From Toxorhynchites rutilus septentrionalis (Eukaryota; Arthropoda; Insecta; Diptera; Culicidae), in assembly GCF_029784135.1 (NCBI RefSeq), contig NC_073746.1:102068515-102132514 (forward strand): 64,000 bases of DNA, written 5' to 3'. The translations under genes were made by a program, and so were the position numbers. Position 1 is the first letter of the stretch. Every line of letters begins with the position of its first letter. The notes under the pieces were generated by a model. The model was not told the DNA's origin. It saw only the letters and a list, made by a program, of their open reading frames with translations, and did not search any database. Shown piece after piece: positions 46,700 to 57,394 of the stretch.

Positions 46700-46829
46700 T
46701 TTAGGGTCGATTTTTTCCCATACATTCATTGGCACCCTAACGCACATCTGTCAGGTTTTAGTGCCATCCGCTCATTAGTATCTGCCTGTACGTGGCAAAC
46801 GGCCGGAAATGTGAGCCGACAATTCATGA

Positions 46830-47130
46830 ATTTTACATGATGATAACGCAGCATCGCACCGAGCCCGAGTTGTACTGAATTATCCGACCAAACATCAAGT
46901 AAATACCATCGAGCAAGCACCGTATTCACCTGACTTTTGTTTTGTTCCCCAAGTTGATGTTGCCATTTCGTGGAAATAAATTGGAGTCGATCGAGGAGAT
47001 CAAAGAGAATAGAACGAGGGAACTAAAGGCCATCTCTTCGTCGGCCTACCATGGATGCATGGAGGACTGACACATGTGTGTTGCTTCAAATGGATCATAT
47101 TTTGAAGGAGATAAAATAAATTTGCCTGAA
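46830..47130 (+). mobile_element. Mariner-like transposase C-terminal relic
   Basis: Frames join to read HDDNAASHRARVVLNYPTKH, then APYSPDFCFVP, PKLMLPFRGNKLESIEEIKE and NGSYFEGDKINL. This is the C-terminal third of a mariner-type (SETMAR-like) transposase, with the second Asp in HDDNA. The third Asp segment is contracted (PDFCFVP). A frameshift falls near 46960. No TIR found. Confidence 0.72.
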
Positions 47131-47139
47131 ATTTAACTT

Positions 47140-47300
47140 ATTCCCAGCTGCGACCGATTGAAAATTTTTTGGGCGAACCACAAACGGAGGATCACTCGGA
47201 TAATGACTAAAACGAAGAAACAGCTGATCGCCAAAGACACGAATGAGCTAAAGAACATGTCTGCTGCACTTTATGTCCGCGCAGCACCGTTGGGTGACCG
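47140..47300 (+). mobile_element. DD37E transposase C-terminal scrap
   Basis: QLRPIENF is followed in another frame by MTKTKKQLIAKDTNELKNMS. This resembles QCRSIEDFF and the NNWRAKDTKQLTTRIRNCIR stretch of the intact 57.5-kb transposase. Too short to define an element. Confidence 0.5.
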
Positions 47301-48395
47301 GAACCAGTTCACCGTTCGACGCTCTCGTCTTTCTCCAGAACACGATACATACAATACGGTACCGCAACTTATGAAAAAGGCTTTTCAGACATCTTGAAAT
47401 TTGTATGTAAACAATCTGCAATATTTTGCCAAATTTTTTTGCTCTTTGTGTGTGGAATTGTTTTGGTGGCAATAAGAGCATTGAAAAGTTGAAAGGTAAG
47501 TGTATGGTATGTATTGTAAAGGTATGTTTCTTATTATATTTTTCTGCTCAAGAGAATAAAATTTTCTGTACAAAATTTTCTTATCTTTCAAATGAAAGCA
47601 ACAGAATCGTCTTCCGTAGCGTAGTTTATAAAGTAGAGCCAGTTTGAGGCAACAAAGTCCGAAACAAAAAAAAATCTATAACTATTTCATTGTTGAAATT
47701 CGAACATATGCGTAGAAAGTATTTTTTCATCAAATATGATCGTCTATTACCTACTGAGAGGATCTGGATATTTTTTTTTTCATGCGAGAAAGGTGTTTTC
47801 TGACTTTAAGGGGATGAATCAAAAACCAAATTCCTCTTTTATATTCAAAAAATGAAAAAAGCATGCAAAAAAACGATTAAAAACTTTTTTTTACTCGATT
47901 ATATACAGGATTCGATTATATACAGTGAAAATAAATCAGAAACTGTATATAATCGAGTCCGCGCTGTATTGTGCATCATTTTCATGGTGTGCTCTTTTTT
48001 CAATCGTCCTCAAAAAATCATGAAATGGTAAATTTATCAATGTACTGAAATACCATTTTTTTAAAAACCATTATGTTGCACCATGTTTATTTCCAAATTA
48101 TATTTAATGTAAATTTCAAAATTATGACATCATATTTTTTTATTATAAATGTCTGTTCGTTTTGATTACAAGAAATAAATATTCGCTCGATTAATCGAAT
48201 ACTGAAAGACAATTATTCGAATGAATCGAATATATAAAAATGACCCCAAGATCAATCGACAATCGAATAAACGAAAAATTTGGACATCTCTATTTGCAGT
48301 CAAATCCCTTCCCACAATCCTCTGTATATTCATACCGTTTCCCCTCGCGCACTTATTGACGACACGGTCACACCTTTATTCCACACATCTTGCTC
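47301..48395. other. Unassigned AT-rich stretch
   Basis: Only A/T runs and a short internal repeat of cgattatataca (47896-47915) are visible. Confidence 0.4.
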
Positions 48396-48560
48396 CAGAA
48401 GAGAGAGAATGTTGTAAATCCGGCGGACACGGAGAGTTCCACGATATCCAACTTCTTCGCTCCGAGATGGAGCTGGTAGTACGAATAAAGCATAGAGCGT
48501 AATTACTCATTTCTTTTTACTGTGGCTTTTGCAAATCAACTGATGAGGCGATCAATTTTT
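48396..48560 (+). repeat. Dispersed repeat shared with 3405-3560
   Basis: See 3405-3560: gaatgttgtaaat, caacttcttcgctccg and gcaaatcaactgat in the same order. Confidence 0.5.
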
Positions 48561-48949
48561 GAATTCACTAACAGGGAGTAGGGTAACCGTATGAAAAATC
48601 ACTAAAATCAGTCCATTTTTAAAGCATGCATTAGATCGAGAGTCGTCACACTTCTAAATTGTTTGGTGCTCAAAATTGACAACTAACTGGCATATACCTA
48701 ACGACATCCTACTCGCTCACCCCAAGTTCAATGTCGCACGGAAGGTAGTCATTATCGCAGAGCAATTTGATGCAATTCTACAAGGTGGCCGGCTGCAAAT
48801 TGGCCCACAATTTCCAACCCTAGTTAAGAGCAGATTTGGATTGTTTGTGTCTGGATAGGGTTCTGATTATCCCATGCTCTGGCTCTGGTTTGTTGTACCT
48901 CCACTTAATATAATGTAATATAATATAATATATAATATATAATATATAA

Positions 48950-51177
48950 GATCCCCACGGTAGTGATCACCTACCAATAATTTTATCGATCGCCAATGAA
49001 TCAAAATCTAGTGAGTCAGTCGATATTGCGTATGACCTCACGAAGAGTATTGACTGGAGAAAATTTGCAGAATTAATATCTGAAGCAATCATTTCGATGC
49101 ATGAACTTCCTCCCCTTGAAGAGTATAATTTTATATCAAGTTTGATTTACGATAGCGCACTTCAAGCTCAAAAGAAACGTGTACCGGCTACCACTTTCCG
49201 ACGTCGTCCTCCATCACTTTGGTGGGACAGGGAGTGTTCAAAGGTCTACCTTGAAAAATCATCCGCTTTCAAAAAATTCAGGAAATCTGGATTAGTGGAA
49301 TGGTTTCGAAAGTACCAAGCTCTAGAAGCCAAACTAAAACCTAAAAACTTGATTCAGTTTCCATGGAAATTCTCTCAGAGAAGCTTCATAATCGTGGACT
49401 TTCACCAATTCTGAATAATTTCCTGTACAATTTACTGTCAGAAAAGCACATGAATTTCTCTCATGGCAACTCAAAATCTTCTCGTTACAGATTTATGGGC
49501 CTACCGCAAGGCTCCTGCCTAAGCCCCCTCTTGTACAGTTTTTACGTCAATGATATGGATGATTGTCTAACTAGAGACTGCACGCTGAGACAACTTGCAG
49601 ACGATGGAGTTATTTCCATCACGGGTACTAATCCCGTCGCTCTGCAAAAGTCGTTGCAAGATACCATGAACAATCTGTTCACGTGGGCCCTCAAGCTGGG
49701 TATCGAATTCTCTACGGAGAAAACTGAAATGGTCGTTTTTTCTAGGAAACACGAACCCGCCCAATTCCAGCTTTACCTATCCGGCAAAACGATCCAACAC
49801 TCTATGTTTTTCAAATGCCTGGGTGTATATTTTGATTCTAAATGTATCTGGGGGAGACACATTGCGTATTTGAAACAGAAATGCCAGCAAAGAATCAATT
49901 TTCTCCAAACAATAACCGGAACATGGTGGGGTGCCCATCCAGGAGACCTCATTCATTTGTACAAAACAACGATATTGTCAGTGTTAGAATATGGCAGTTT
50001 TTGCTTCCGATCAGCTGCCAGGATTCATATTCTCAAGCTGGAGAGGATACAATATCGTTGCTTGCGATATTGATTGATAACTTCGAAAATCTACTACAAC
50101 TGACTCCTCAGTCAAGTTTTATGTCTTTATACCATGAGTACCTTACCTACGACGTGCACCCTTCACCAGGCATCTCCAACCAAGTTTACTTCCCATACTT
50201 TTAATTCCTCTGTCATTTTTTATCTGTCCATGCGACAAAAAATCCATGGAATACCAGATCACCTACGCTCCAATGTTATTCCGTCGATATTTTCGGAAAA
50301 ATATGGGAAAGTTGGATCTGATAAAATGTTCTTTACTGACGGTTCATGCATAAACGGGTCCACTGGCTTCGGCATCTTCAATGAAAATTCCAGTGCCTCT
50401 TTCAAACTCAAAGATCCTTGTTCCGTGTATGTCGCTGAACTGGGTGCGATATATTACGCATTAGGGATCATTGAAACATTGCCCATCGACCACTATTTTA
50501 TTTTTTCAGACAGTCTCAGCTCAATAGAGGCAATCCGCTCAATGAAAGTTGATAAACGCTCATCTTATTTCCTAACAAGAATAAGACATCTATTGAGTGT
50601 TTTGGTCGAAAAATTATTCAAGATTACTTTAGCATGGGTTCCCTCTCATTGCTCGATTCCGGGGAATGAGAAAGCGGACTCGCTAGCTAAGGTGGGCGCT
50701 TCAGAAGGCACACTTTTTGAAAGGCAAATTGCCTATAATGAATTTTTTCACATTCCTCGTCAGGACACACTCGTTAGTTGGCAGCGCATGTGGAGTGAAG
50801 ATGAGTTCGATCGTTGGTTACACACGATTATCCCTAAGGTTTCGACGAGTGCTTGGTTTAAGGGATTGAATGTAGGTCGTGATTTCATTCGCGTGATATC
50901 TCGGCTCATGTCCAATCACTACAACCTAAACGCGCATCTCTATCGCATTGGGCTCGCAGCAAACAATCTTTGTGATTGTGGCGATGGCTACCACGACATC
51001 GAGCATGTTGTCTGGTCGTGTATCCGGTTCCATGCTGCTCGCTCTCAGCTCTCTAGAGCACTGAGAGCACAAGGCAGACAATCGGAGATCCCCGTCCGGG
51101 ATATATTAGGTAGCCGTGATCCTGATCTTCTGCTTCATCTATACCTGTTCCTCAGAAACGCCGATGTCAACGTTTAA
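48950..51177 (+). pseudogene. LINE ORF2 with endonuclease end, partial RT, RNase H
   Basis: The first open block (48950-49414) includes GSDHLPIILSIAN, the closing motif of an APE endonuclease, and the linker RRRPPSLWWDRECSKVYLEK. A deletion and frameshift near 49355 lead to an RT that keeps GLPQGSCLSPLLYSFYVND and LADDGVISITG but lacks the first catalytic Asp region. A second deletion near 50070 and a TAA near 50203 break it again. The last block (50134-51177) is a good RNase H with all four acidic residues, including the Asp of GNEKADSLA that copy 1 has lost, and the CDCGDGYHDIEH zinc motif. I/Loa group by inference. Confidence 0.86.
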
Positions 51178-51695
51178 TGATGTTTCCTTCGTTGTGTCCC
51201 TGTTTCATATCCCTCCTATCCGATGTATAAACTTTCACTTAGTCGCGGCAATACATACACACTCTCTTTACAGATACACGGGCCAAAGGTTGTGCAGTCC
51301 ACTGATCATTCAACAAGAGCCAAAGGTTGTACCGCTCATGACAACTCTACACGAGCTGATGTTTGCGCCGGCTAGTGACCATTCTATCCTGGATTCCTCG
51401 AGTCGAGAAGACGCACCACGCTAGATATGGGGTACATACTAGGGGGGCGTTGCTGAATAATGGTCAGCTGCGTCCCAATAGGAAGTATTCCGTGTCGGGC
51501 ACACGTACAGAGCATTGGAGACAGCAACATCCCAATTACGAGAACACTTGGAATACTAACCTCGAGTCGACCGCGAGTAATAGGTTACATATTACTAACA
51601 TAGATAATAAGAAAAACTGTCAAAATATTGAACTCCAGCCCCGTCAGGCTAACGCCATATGAGCCTTGATAAAAATATATATTTTGGAAAAAAAA
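48950..51695 (+). mobile_element. RNase-H LINE, copy 2, 5'-truncated with internal deletions
   Basis: Starts after an AT-repeat tract with the endonuclease end (GSDHLPI near 48957) and runs to the A-rich tail at 51688-51701. Compared with copy 1 (21.6-23.7 kb) it is nearly identical over 2 kb. It has lost about 113 bp near 50070 and gained a 15-bp block (ggtacatactagggg) near 51431. A further deletion near 49350 joins the linker directly to the middle of the RT. Confidence 0.88.
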
Positions 51696-51699
51696 AAAA

Positions 51700-51723
51700 T
51701 AATATATATATATATATATATAT
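51700..51723. repeat. (TA)n tract, left of RLE LINE
   Basis: About 11 TA repeats between the A tail of the RNase-H LINE and the start of the next LINE. Confidence 0.93.
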
Positions 51724-53044
51724 ACATGACGGCGAGTTTATAAGAGACATGGTTCGTGGCGAATCCTATAAATATCTTGGATTCCGACAGCTCACCGGGA
51801 TTCGCCACTCCGACATCAAGACGGAGCTGCGAGACAAGTTCTTGAGCCGAGTGAACTGTGTCCTGAGGACTTTCCTCAACGCGGGGAACAAGGTACGCGC
51901 GATCAACACATTCGCGGTTCCCCTGCTGACCTTCAGTTTTGGTGTAGTCAAATGGAGCAAAACTGACCTAGAGGACCTTGAGAGGAGGATGAGGAAAGCA
52001 TTCAAAGAGGCCGGAATGCACCATCCTCAATCGGCACTGGAGAGAGTTTCACTACCACGCAAAGAAGGGGGACTGGGAATCGTCGACATTTCTGCACTGT
52101 GTGTTGCCCAGGTACGACAACTGCGCGAGTACTTCGCAGAACGCGCCAACCAAAACACGCTCTACCGGGCTGTCTGCGCCGCTGACAGAGGATACAGCGC
52201 TCTGCACTTGGCGCAAGCGGAGTACCAACTCAACTGCAATCTGCAGACAGTGGAGGAGAAGATTGCAGCTTGGAAGCAGAAGGCAGTGCATGGTGCCCAC
52301 CCCCATCAACTGGACCGGCCACACGTCGACAAGGCCGCATCTAATCTGTGGCTAACGCGTGGTGAACTCTCTTCAGTAGTAGAAGCCGACATGATAGCCA
52401 TCCAGGACAGGATAATGCCGACGAGAAACTGCAGGCGGTATGTCTGGCATCAAGACGTTGATGACATTTGCCGGATGTGCCATCAACCAGGTGAAAACAT
52501 AGAGCACATTATGGGAGGCTGTCCCGTTTTGGCCAACGCAGCCTACACCGAGCGCCACAACAACGTGGCCCGTATTGTTCATCGACAACTGGCGCTCCAA
52601 TGTGCTCTGCTGGAAGACAACGTACCAAACTACCGGTACCTGCCTGCACCTGTCCTGGAAAATGACCGTTTCAAGCTGTACTGGGATCGCACTGTTCTGA
52701 CCGACCTCTCGATCCACCACAACCGCCCAGATATAATGGTTTACGACAAGAGCGACCGCAAAGTCACCATCATCGATGTTTTTCCACTGAACCAGAATCT
52801 GGAGGAGACCCACGGTCGCAAAATCTGCAAGTACCGACCATTGGCCGTGGAGCTCAAGGAACTGTGGGGGCTAAGGGAGGTCCCAAGAATTGTTCCAGTC
52901 GTTCTCTCTGGAACTGGAATTATCCCGAAGACACTTCTGGAAGCGCTAAAGGTGTTGAACATCGAGAAGGAATTGGCCGGCATCCAAAAGTCGGTCATCC
53001 TTAGCACCTGCGCGATTGTCCGACAATTCCTCGGTCAGGACTAA
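51724..53044 (+). CDS. R4/Dong- or R2-like LINE C-terminus: RT thumb, CCHC finger, RLE
   Basis: The open frame runs about 440 codons without a stop (a Met at 51659 belongs to the preceding LINE). Order of parts: thumb with SYKYLGFRQLTG and NTFAVPLLTFSFGVVKW, then PRKEGGLGIVDI; a zinc knuckle CRMCHQPGENIEHIMGGC (CX2CX8HX4C, about 52471-52525); and a restriction-like endonuclease with RPDIMVYDKSDRK, TIIDVFPLNQ and RKICKYRPLAVEL (about 52725-52850). PD...D...K is the catalytic signature of RLE LINEs, which cut specific targets. The clade (R4/Dong or a relative) is inferred. The C-terminus IVRQFLGQD looks natural. Confidence 0.82.
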
Positions 53045-53168
53045 AACAGCACGAGCATGCAGATACGTGCATTCCGCAGAGCCTAGTCCCCCTTTGGCAT
53101 TCAGAAGCCCGGGGGCAGGTGAAAATTCTGGCTAGGTTCGCCTAGTTAAGAAGTGAGATAAGTCTGCT

Positions 53169-53175
<7 letters not shown>
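51724..53175 (+). mobile_element. LINE with restriction-like endonuclease, 3' part, in (TA)n
   Basis: LINE homology starts immediately after (TA)n at 51724 and ends with a poly(A) run at 53169-53184, again followed by (TA)n. The 3' UTR (53045-53168) is GC-rich compared with its surroundings. It lacks the RT catalytic region because of 5' truncation. (TA)n on both sides implies insertion into a TA microsatellite. Confidence 0.86.

Positions 53176-53226
<51 letters not shown>
53176..53226. repeat. (TA)n tract, right of RLE LINE
   Basis: A poly(A) run passes into about 24 TA repeats. Confidence 0.93.
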
Positions 53227-53227
<1 letters not shown>

Positions 53228-54332
53228 CTAGCTAACCCGGCAAAGTTCGTCCCGCCCATTTACTTGATTAATTCTCGAGTAATGCAGAAATTTGTGTTTT
53301 ATTTGTATGGCAGCCACCCCTAAGAGAGGGGGGAGGGGTATCTAACCACCATAGAAACATTCATTGCACCCTAAAGTTTCCATATGCCTAATTTGGTTTA
53401 ATTTGCTTGATTAATTCTCGGGTAATGCAAAAATTTGTGTTTCATTTGTACGGCAGCCCCCTCTAAGAGAGGGGGAAGGAGTATCTTAACACCATAGAAA
53501 CATTTATTGCATCCTAAAACCTCCACATGCCAAATTTGGTTTCATTTGCTTGACTAATTCTCGAGTAATGCAGAAATTTGTGTTTCATTTGTATGGCAGC
53601 CCCCCCTTTGAGTGGGGGAAGGACTGTCTAACCATCATAGAAACATTTATTGCACCCTAAAACTTTCACATGCCAACTTTGGTTTCGTTTGATTGATTAG
53701 TTTCCGAGTAATGCAAAAAATTGTGTTTCATTTGTATGGCAGCCCCCTCTAAGAGAGGGGGAAGGAGTATCTTATCACCATAGAAACATTTATTGCATCC
53801 TAAAACCTCCACATGCAAAATTTGGTTTCATTTGCTTGATTAATTCTCGAGTAATGCAGAAATTTGTGTTTCATTTGTATGGCAGCCCCCCCTTTGAGTG
53901 GGGGAAGAACTGTCTAACCATCATAGAAACATTTATTGCACCCTAAAACTTTCACATGCCAACTTTGGTTTTGTTTGCTTGGTTAATTTCCGAGTAATGC
54001 AGAAATTTGTGTTTCATTTGTATGGCAGCCCCCCCTTTGAGTGGGGGAAGAACTGTCTAACCATCATAGAAACATTTATTGCACCCTAAAACTTTCACAT
54101 GCCAACTTTGGTTTCGTTTGCTTGGTTAATTTCCGAGTAATGCAGAAATGTGTGTTTCATTTGTATGGCAGCCCCCATTTAGAGAGGGGGAGGGGTCTCA
54201 AAATATCACGAAAACCTTCCCCGGCCCCAAAAACCCCTACATACCAATTTTCATGTCGATCGGTTCAGTAGTTTCCGAGTCTATAAGAATCAGACAGACA
54301 GACAGACATCACTCCATTTTTATATATATAGA
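53227..54332 (+). repeat. CTAACCCGG-type dispersed repeat with tandem interior
   Basis: Begins actagctaacccggcaaagt right after (TA)n. It ends with a gtcgatcggttcagtagttt block, tccgagtctataagaatc, repeated cagacaga and a tttttatatatatag tail. This head and tail organisation is common in insect genomes; the related heads at 10495 and 23962 lack the tandem interior. No ORF. Confidence 0.8.
53266..54266 (+). repeat. 143-bp tandem repeat, seven units
   Basis: Unit starts (gattaattctcgag or variants) fall at 53266, 53409, 53552, 53695, 53838, 53981 and 54124: exactly 143 bp apart each time. Two unit types occur, one with ctctaagagaggggg and one with cctttgagtggggg. Units 2-3 and 4-5 form a repeated pair of 286 bp. 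The seventh unit passes into the element's tail. Confidence 0.93.
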
Positions 54333-57300
54333 AGATGTAATGATAATTGAACCAGAACAAAATTTGTAAACTAGACATTCTACAACGAGACGATGACAAA
54401 AGATATCACTGTACGATACTCAGTGTAATATCGCAAGAAAAGGTATTGCAGCGATGATAGGCGAATTATTTTCCAAACCGAAATTCCGGTTAGCAAGTCT
54501 GGAACGACAATAGGACCAAAATCCGATTCTAAAGGAAAGGGACCATAAATTCGTAGTTGGTTTAATCGAACTGTGTACCTACCAACAAACCAGAATCAAC
54601 TACCACTAATGAATGAAAATGTGAAAGTGAATTGAAAGAAGCCCCACCCGAAAACCTAGCCCATTCTCCGAATTAGTGTTTTGGAAATCGACGCCTGAAC
54701 GGTTTTTTCCTGGCCCATTTATAACTGATAGAGATTGAGGCCATGTAAGACAACATACCACGGATCCAGTGCATGAGTGTGATCGTAGCCCAGAACTTAT
54801 AGCACAGGTGGATCTAGAAGGAGAATACAGTTCGACTGTTCGGGACGCAACCGAAAACCGAGAAAAAGGACTTAAAACACATCGATAGCTCAAACATCGC
54901 CTAGATTGCCAAAACAAACGGAAAAACAAATCTTTCAACTTTTGACCGATGGCAGACACTTTTCATCGTAATATCCGATATCAAAATCTATAGTAGAGGG
55001 AAACGGTTAGTCGATAATTATTGCGACACACGATACTTTACTTGAAATTTATTAAATGTTGTTCATTTTTACTTTAGAGTGTTTGTTTACATCCGTTCAG
55101 TTTTGCAGTTGTCAATCCTGGGTTGTCGCATAGCGCCAAGGAAAAACTGATGATTTATTTGTGTTCATCGCGGTTGTTATATATTTGGTTGTATGATATA
55201 TATGGAAACTGGTTCGCTAAGAAGAGGCGTCAGTACAAACAACACATTCAAAATACAATTAGGGGTTGTTATTCGGTACCGGAAAAAGGACTAAAGAAAA
55301 CAACTGAGAAAAATTCAACTAATGGTTCTCATCGATGACAACAATTATAATTTTGTGTGGAACTAGTTGCTTTCTACTCCATGTAATACTCACTCAACAA
55401 CAGTAAAAACAACGAAAAATTAGATCGCTATAATATTATTACTCATTTGCTGAAATCTTTTGCTTTTCCGAATAACCATCAGCCGCGCTGAGTTGTGATG
55501 GGAATGTCTATTTCTCATATGTTGCGGAAACATAAATGATTCATTAGAAGCACATTTCGCTTTGGCAGATGTATACATACAAAAACTTTCACCCTGTGGC
55601 CTAGCTCAAAGCAGAACATTATTCACGTGGATTTATTTATGATTCTGGGGACTCATCCATAGCGCTGATGAAATCTTCATCGCCGACTGTCTCCCCGCGT
55701 TCCCCAGGAATTCGACAATCCAAGACTCGTCGGTATGTCCCCTTGGTTTCCGAAAATAATAATTCATCCCCCTGCGAGGTTTGGGTTGGGTGGTTTGTCG
55801 CGTGTGTGTATCAGTTCGTTATTCATGTTTTTTTCCTCTCCTATGAACTGGATTCACAACATCTCATTCACCTCAGCTCGACGTTTGTCTCGTTGGGAAT
55901 GTATGTTGGTATTTTTAATGAAACTTATCAAATATTTTAGCGTTACTAATATTTCTCCCTTCCGGCGCACTCGCTTTTTCCCGCGTTCGAGAGAGAGCAC
56001 ACTCGAATGTAACGCCAAGTCATCAGAGCAGAGCAGAGCAGAAGCGTGAGGGCAGTCCCTCCCCGATAGCATTTACGTTAAGTACGCCTTGGCATCAGTG
56101 AGTCAGTCAGTCAGCCGCCATTGTAGGCAGAGTAGAATTCCACACCCCAACATTTACACAAGCCCTGCTGCTCGCATCATCATTCCACGTTGGGCCCGCT
56201 CGAAACGCGCGCGCATTCCATCCACATCCATAAAGTGATACCCTATAACAAATAGACTGTTGAAACGAAATGAATATGTTTCAAAAACATAAATATTTTA
56301 ATTAACTCTCTGTATGGAAAGAATTCTATGTAAATGGGTTTTCAAAAATGACGTTAACACAACTCGTGCTTACAAATCGAAACATTGAACAAGCGATTGG
56401 AAATTGACCCGAGTTGCCGTTTTTTTCCTGCAAAATGCATTGACTATGTTACACTTAGTATCGGATTCGCAGACATATTTCGAATTACTTTTTATCATTA
56501 CCGTAAAATTTCGATTTTTCATCCATGGTTACCGTTGCTCTAGTACTTCCAGAAACGGTCAACGAATTATGAATTCAAACCACGAACGACCGCGCTTAAG
56601 GAGTGATTGGTTCGCGCTTTTGCCCGAGCCAAAATCCGTTCCTAAGCACCATTGATAAAGGCATAAGTGTTACATATGGTCATGTCCATCTCTCGGGACG
56701 AAAACTTTCATGAGGTGTGAAGAATTCCTATTTTGAAATTACTCGAATGATTGCAAGCTATCAACAGACGGAGCATATCTAGAAGTTATTCAACCAACCA
56801 TCACCGCATTTCAGGCCACATCATCCAGTAGGTACCCAAGTCCGTGCTGAGTGACACTCTTGGAGCTCTCCATTACACAAGCTAATTAATTAATCAGTAT
56901 CATTGCGGTGTATGAGTGCACGCATATGGGACTATCATTGTGTGGCTCGAGTGCCGGAGCGGCCATAAAAATGAACGCCCGGTCATTTATTGGTTTCCAT
57001 GTAGGAGGTGAAATTTTAATTATAACACACTTTCACATCACATCACGGGTATCGATATATCAGTCTTCATCGATTGCTTTTATATTGGAAGTGATTGTGT
57101 TCGACTGCCTGAGGGTATTACGTAAAAAAGTACCTGGAGCCATGTGTGCTAGACGAGACATAATTCTCTCAAACGCACATCGCAGGAAATTTCAGGTTCG
57201 CAGAAGGTGTCTTGGTATGAATAGGATCCGATGGTGTTTTATCAAAATTCATTGATTTTATGCGTACTACATGACCCACGAATCAACTTTTTTTAATTTT

Positions 57301-57392
57301 GAACTACACTGCGTTTCACAACTATAGAACCACTCATTTTTTCGGAGTTTCCAAATATATGTAAGAAGTCGGTTGAATTGAATTATATAGTG
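54333..57392. other. Unassigned region, possibly host non-coding DNA
   Basis: No domain-bearing ORF. At 55640-56230 and 56880-57260 the sequence is richer in GC and single-copy within the window. A run of cagtcagtcagtcag-like repeats lies at 56099-56114 and agcagagcagagcag at 56026-56041. I cannot name a gene here. Confidence 0.4.
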
Positions 57393-57394
57393 TA

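Larger units (their letters stand above)
45115..46737. mobile_element. Palindromic MITE, gggtgccaatgaa family, copy C (host of two nested MITEs)
   Basis: The right end is cattcattggcaccc before TA (46738-46739). The left end is truncated within the palindrome near 45115. Arms at about 45115-45275 and 45585-45765 are inverted (gacgtaaaaatttgagttttt with its complement, tcgagatttactg, gaatgtcttaaaa). A further unit follows at 45785-46080. Two younger elements interrupt it, at 45290-45542 and 46094-46638. Confidence 0.78.

Noticed and set aside
55123..55338. 71-codon plus-strand frame (MSHSAKEKLMIYLCSSRL)
   Set aside because: Lysine-rich but without any recognisable domain or neighbouring context.
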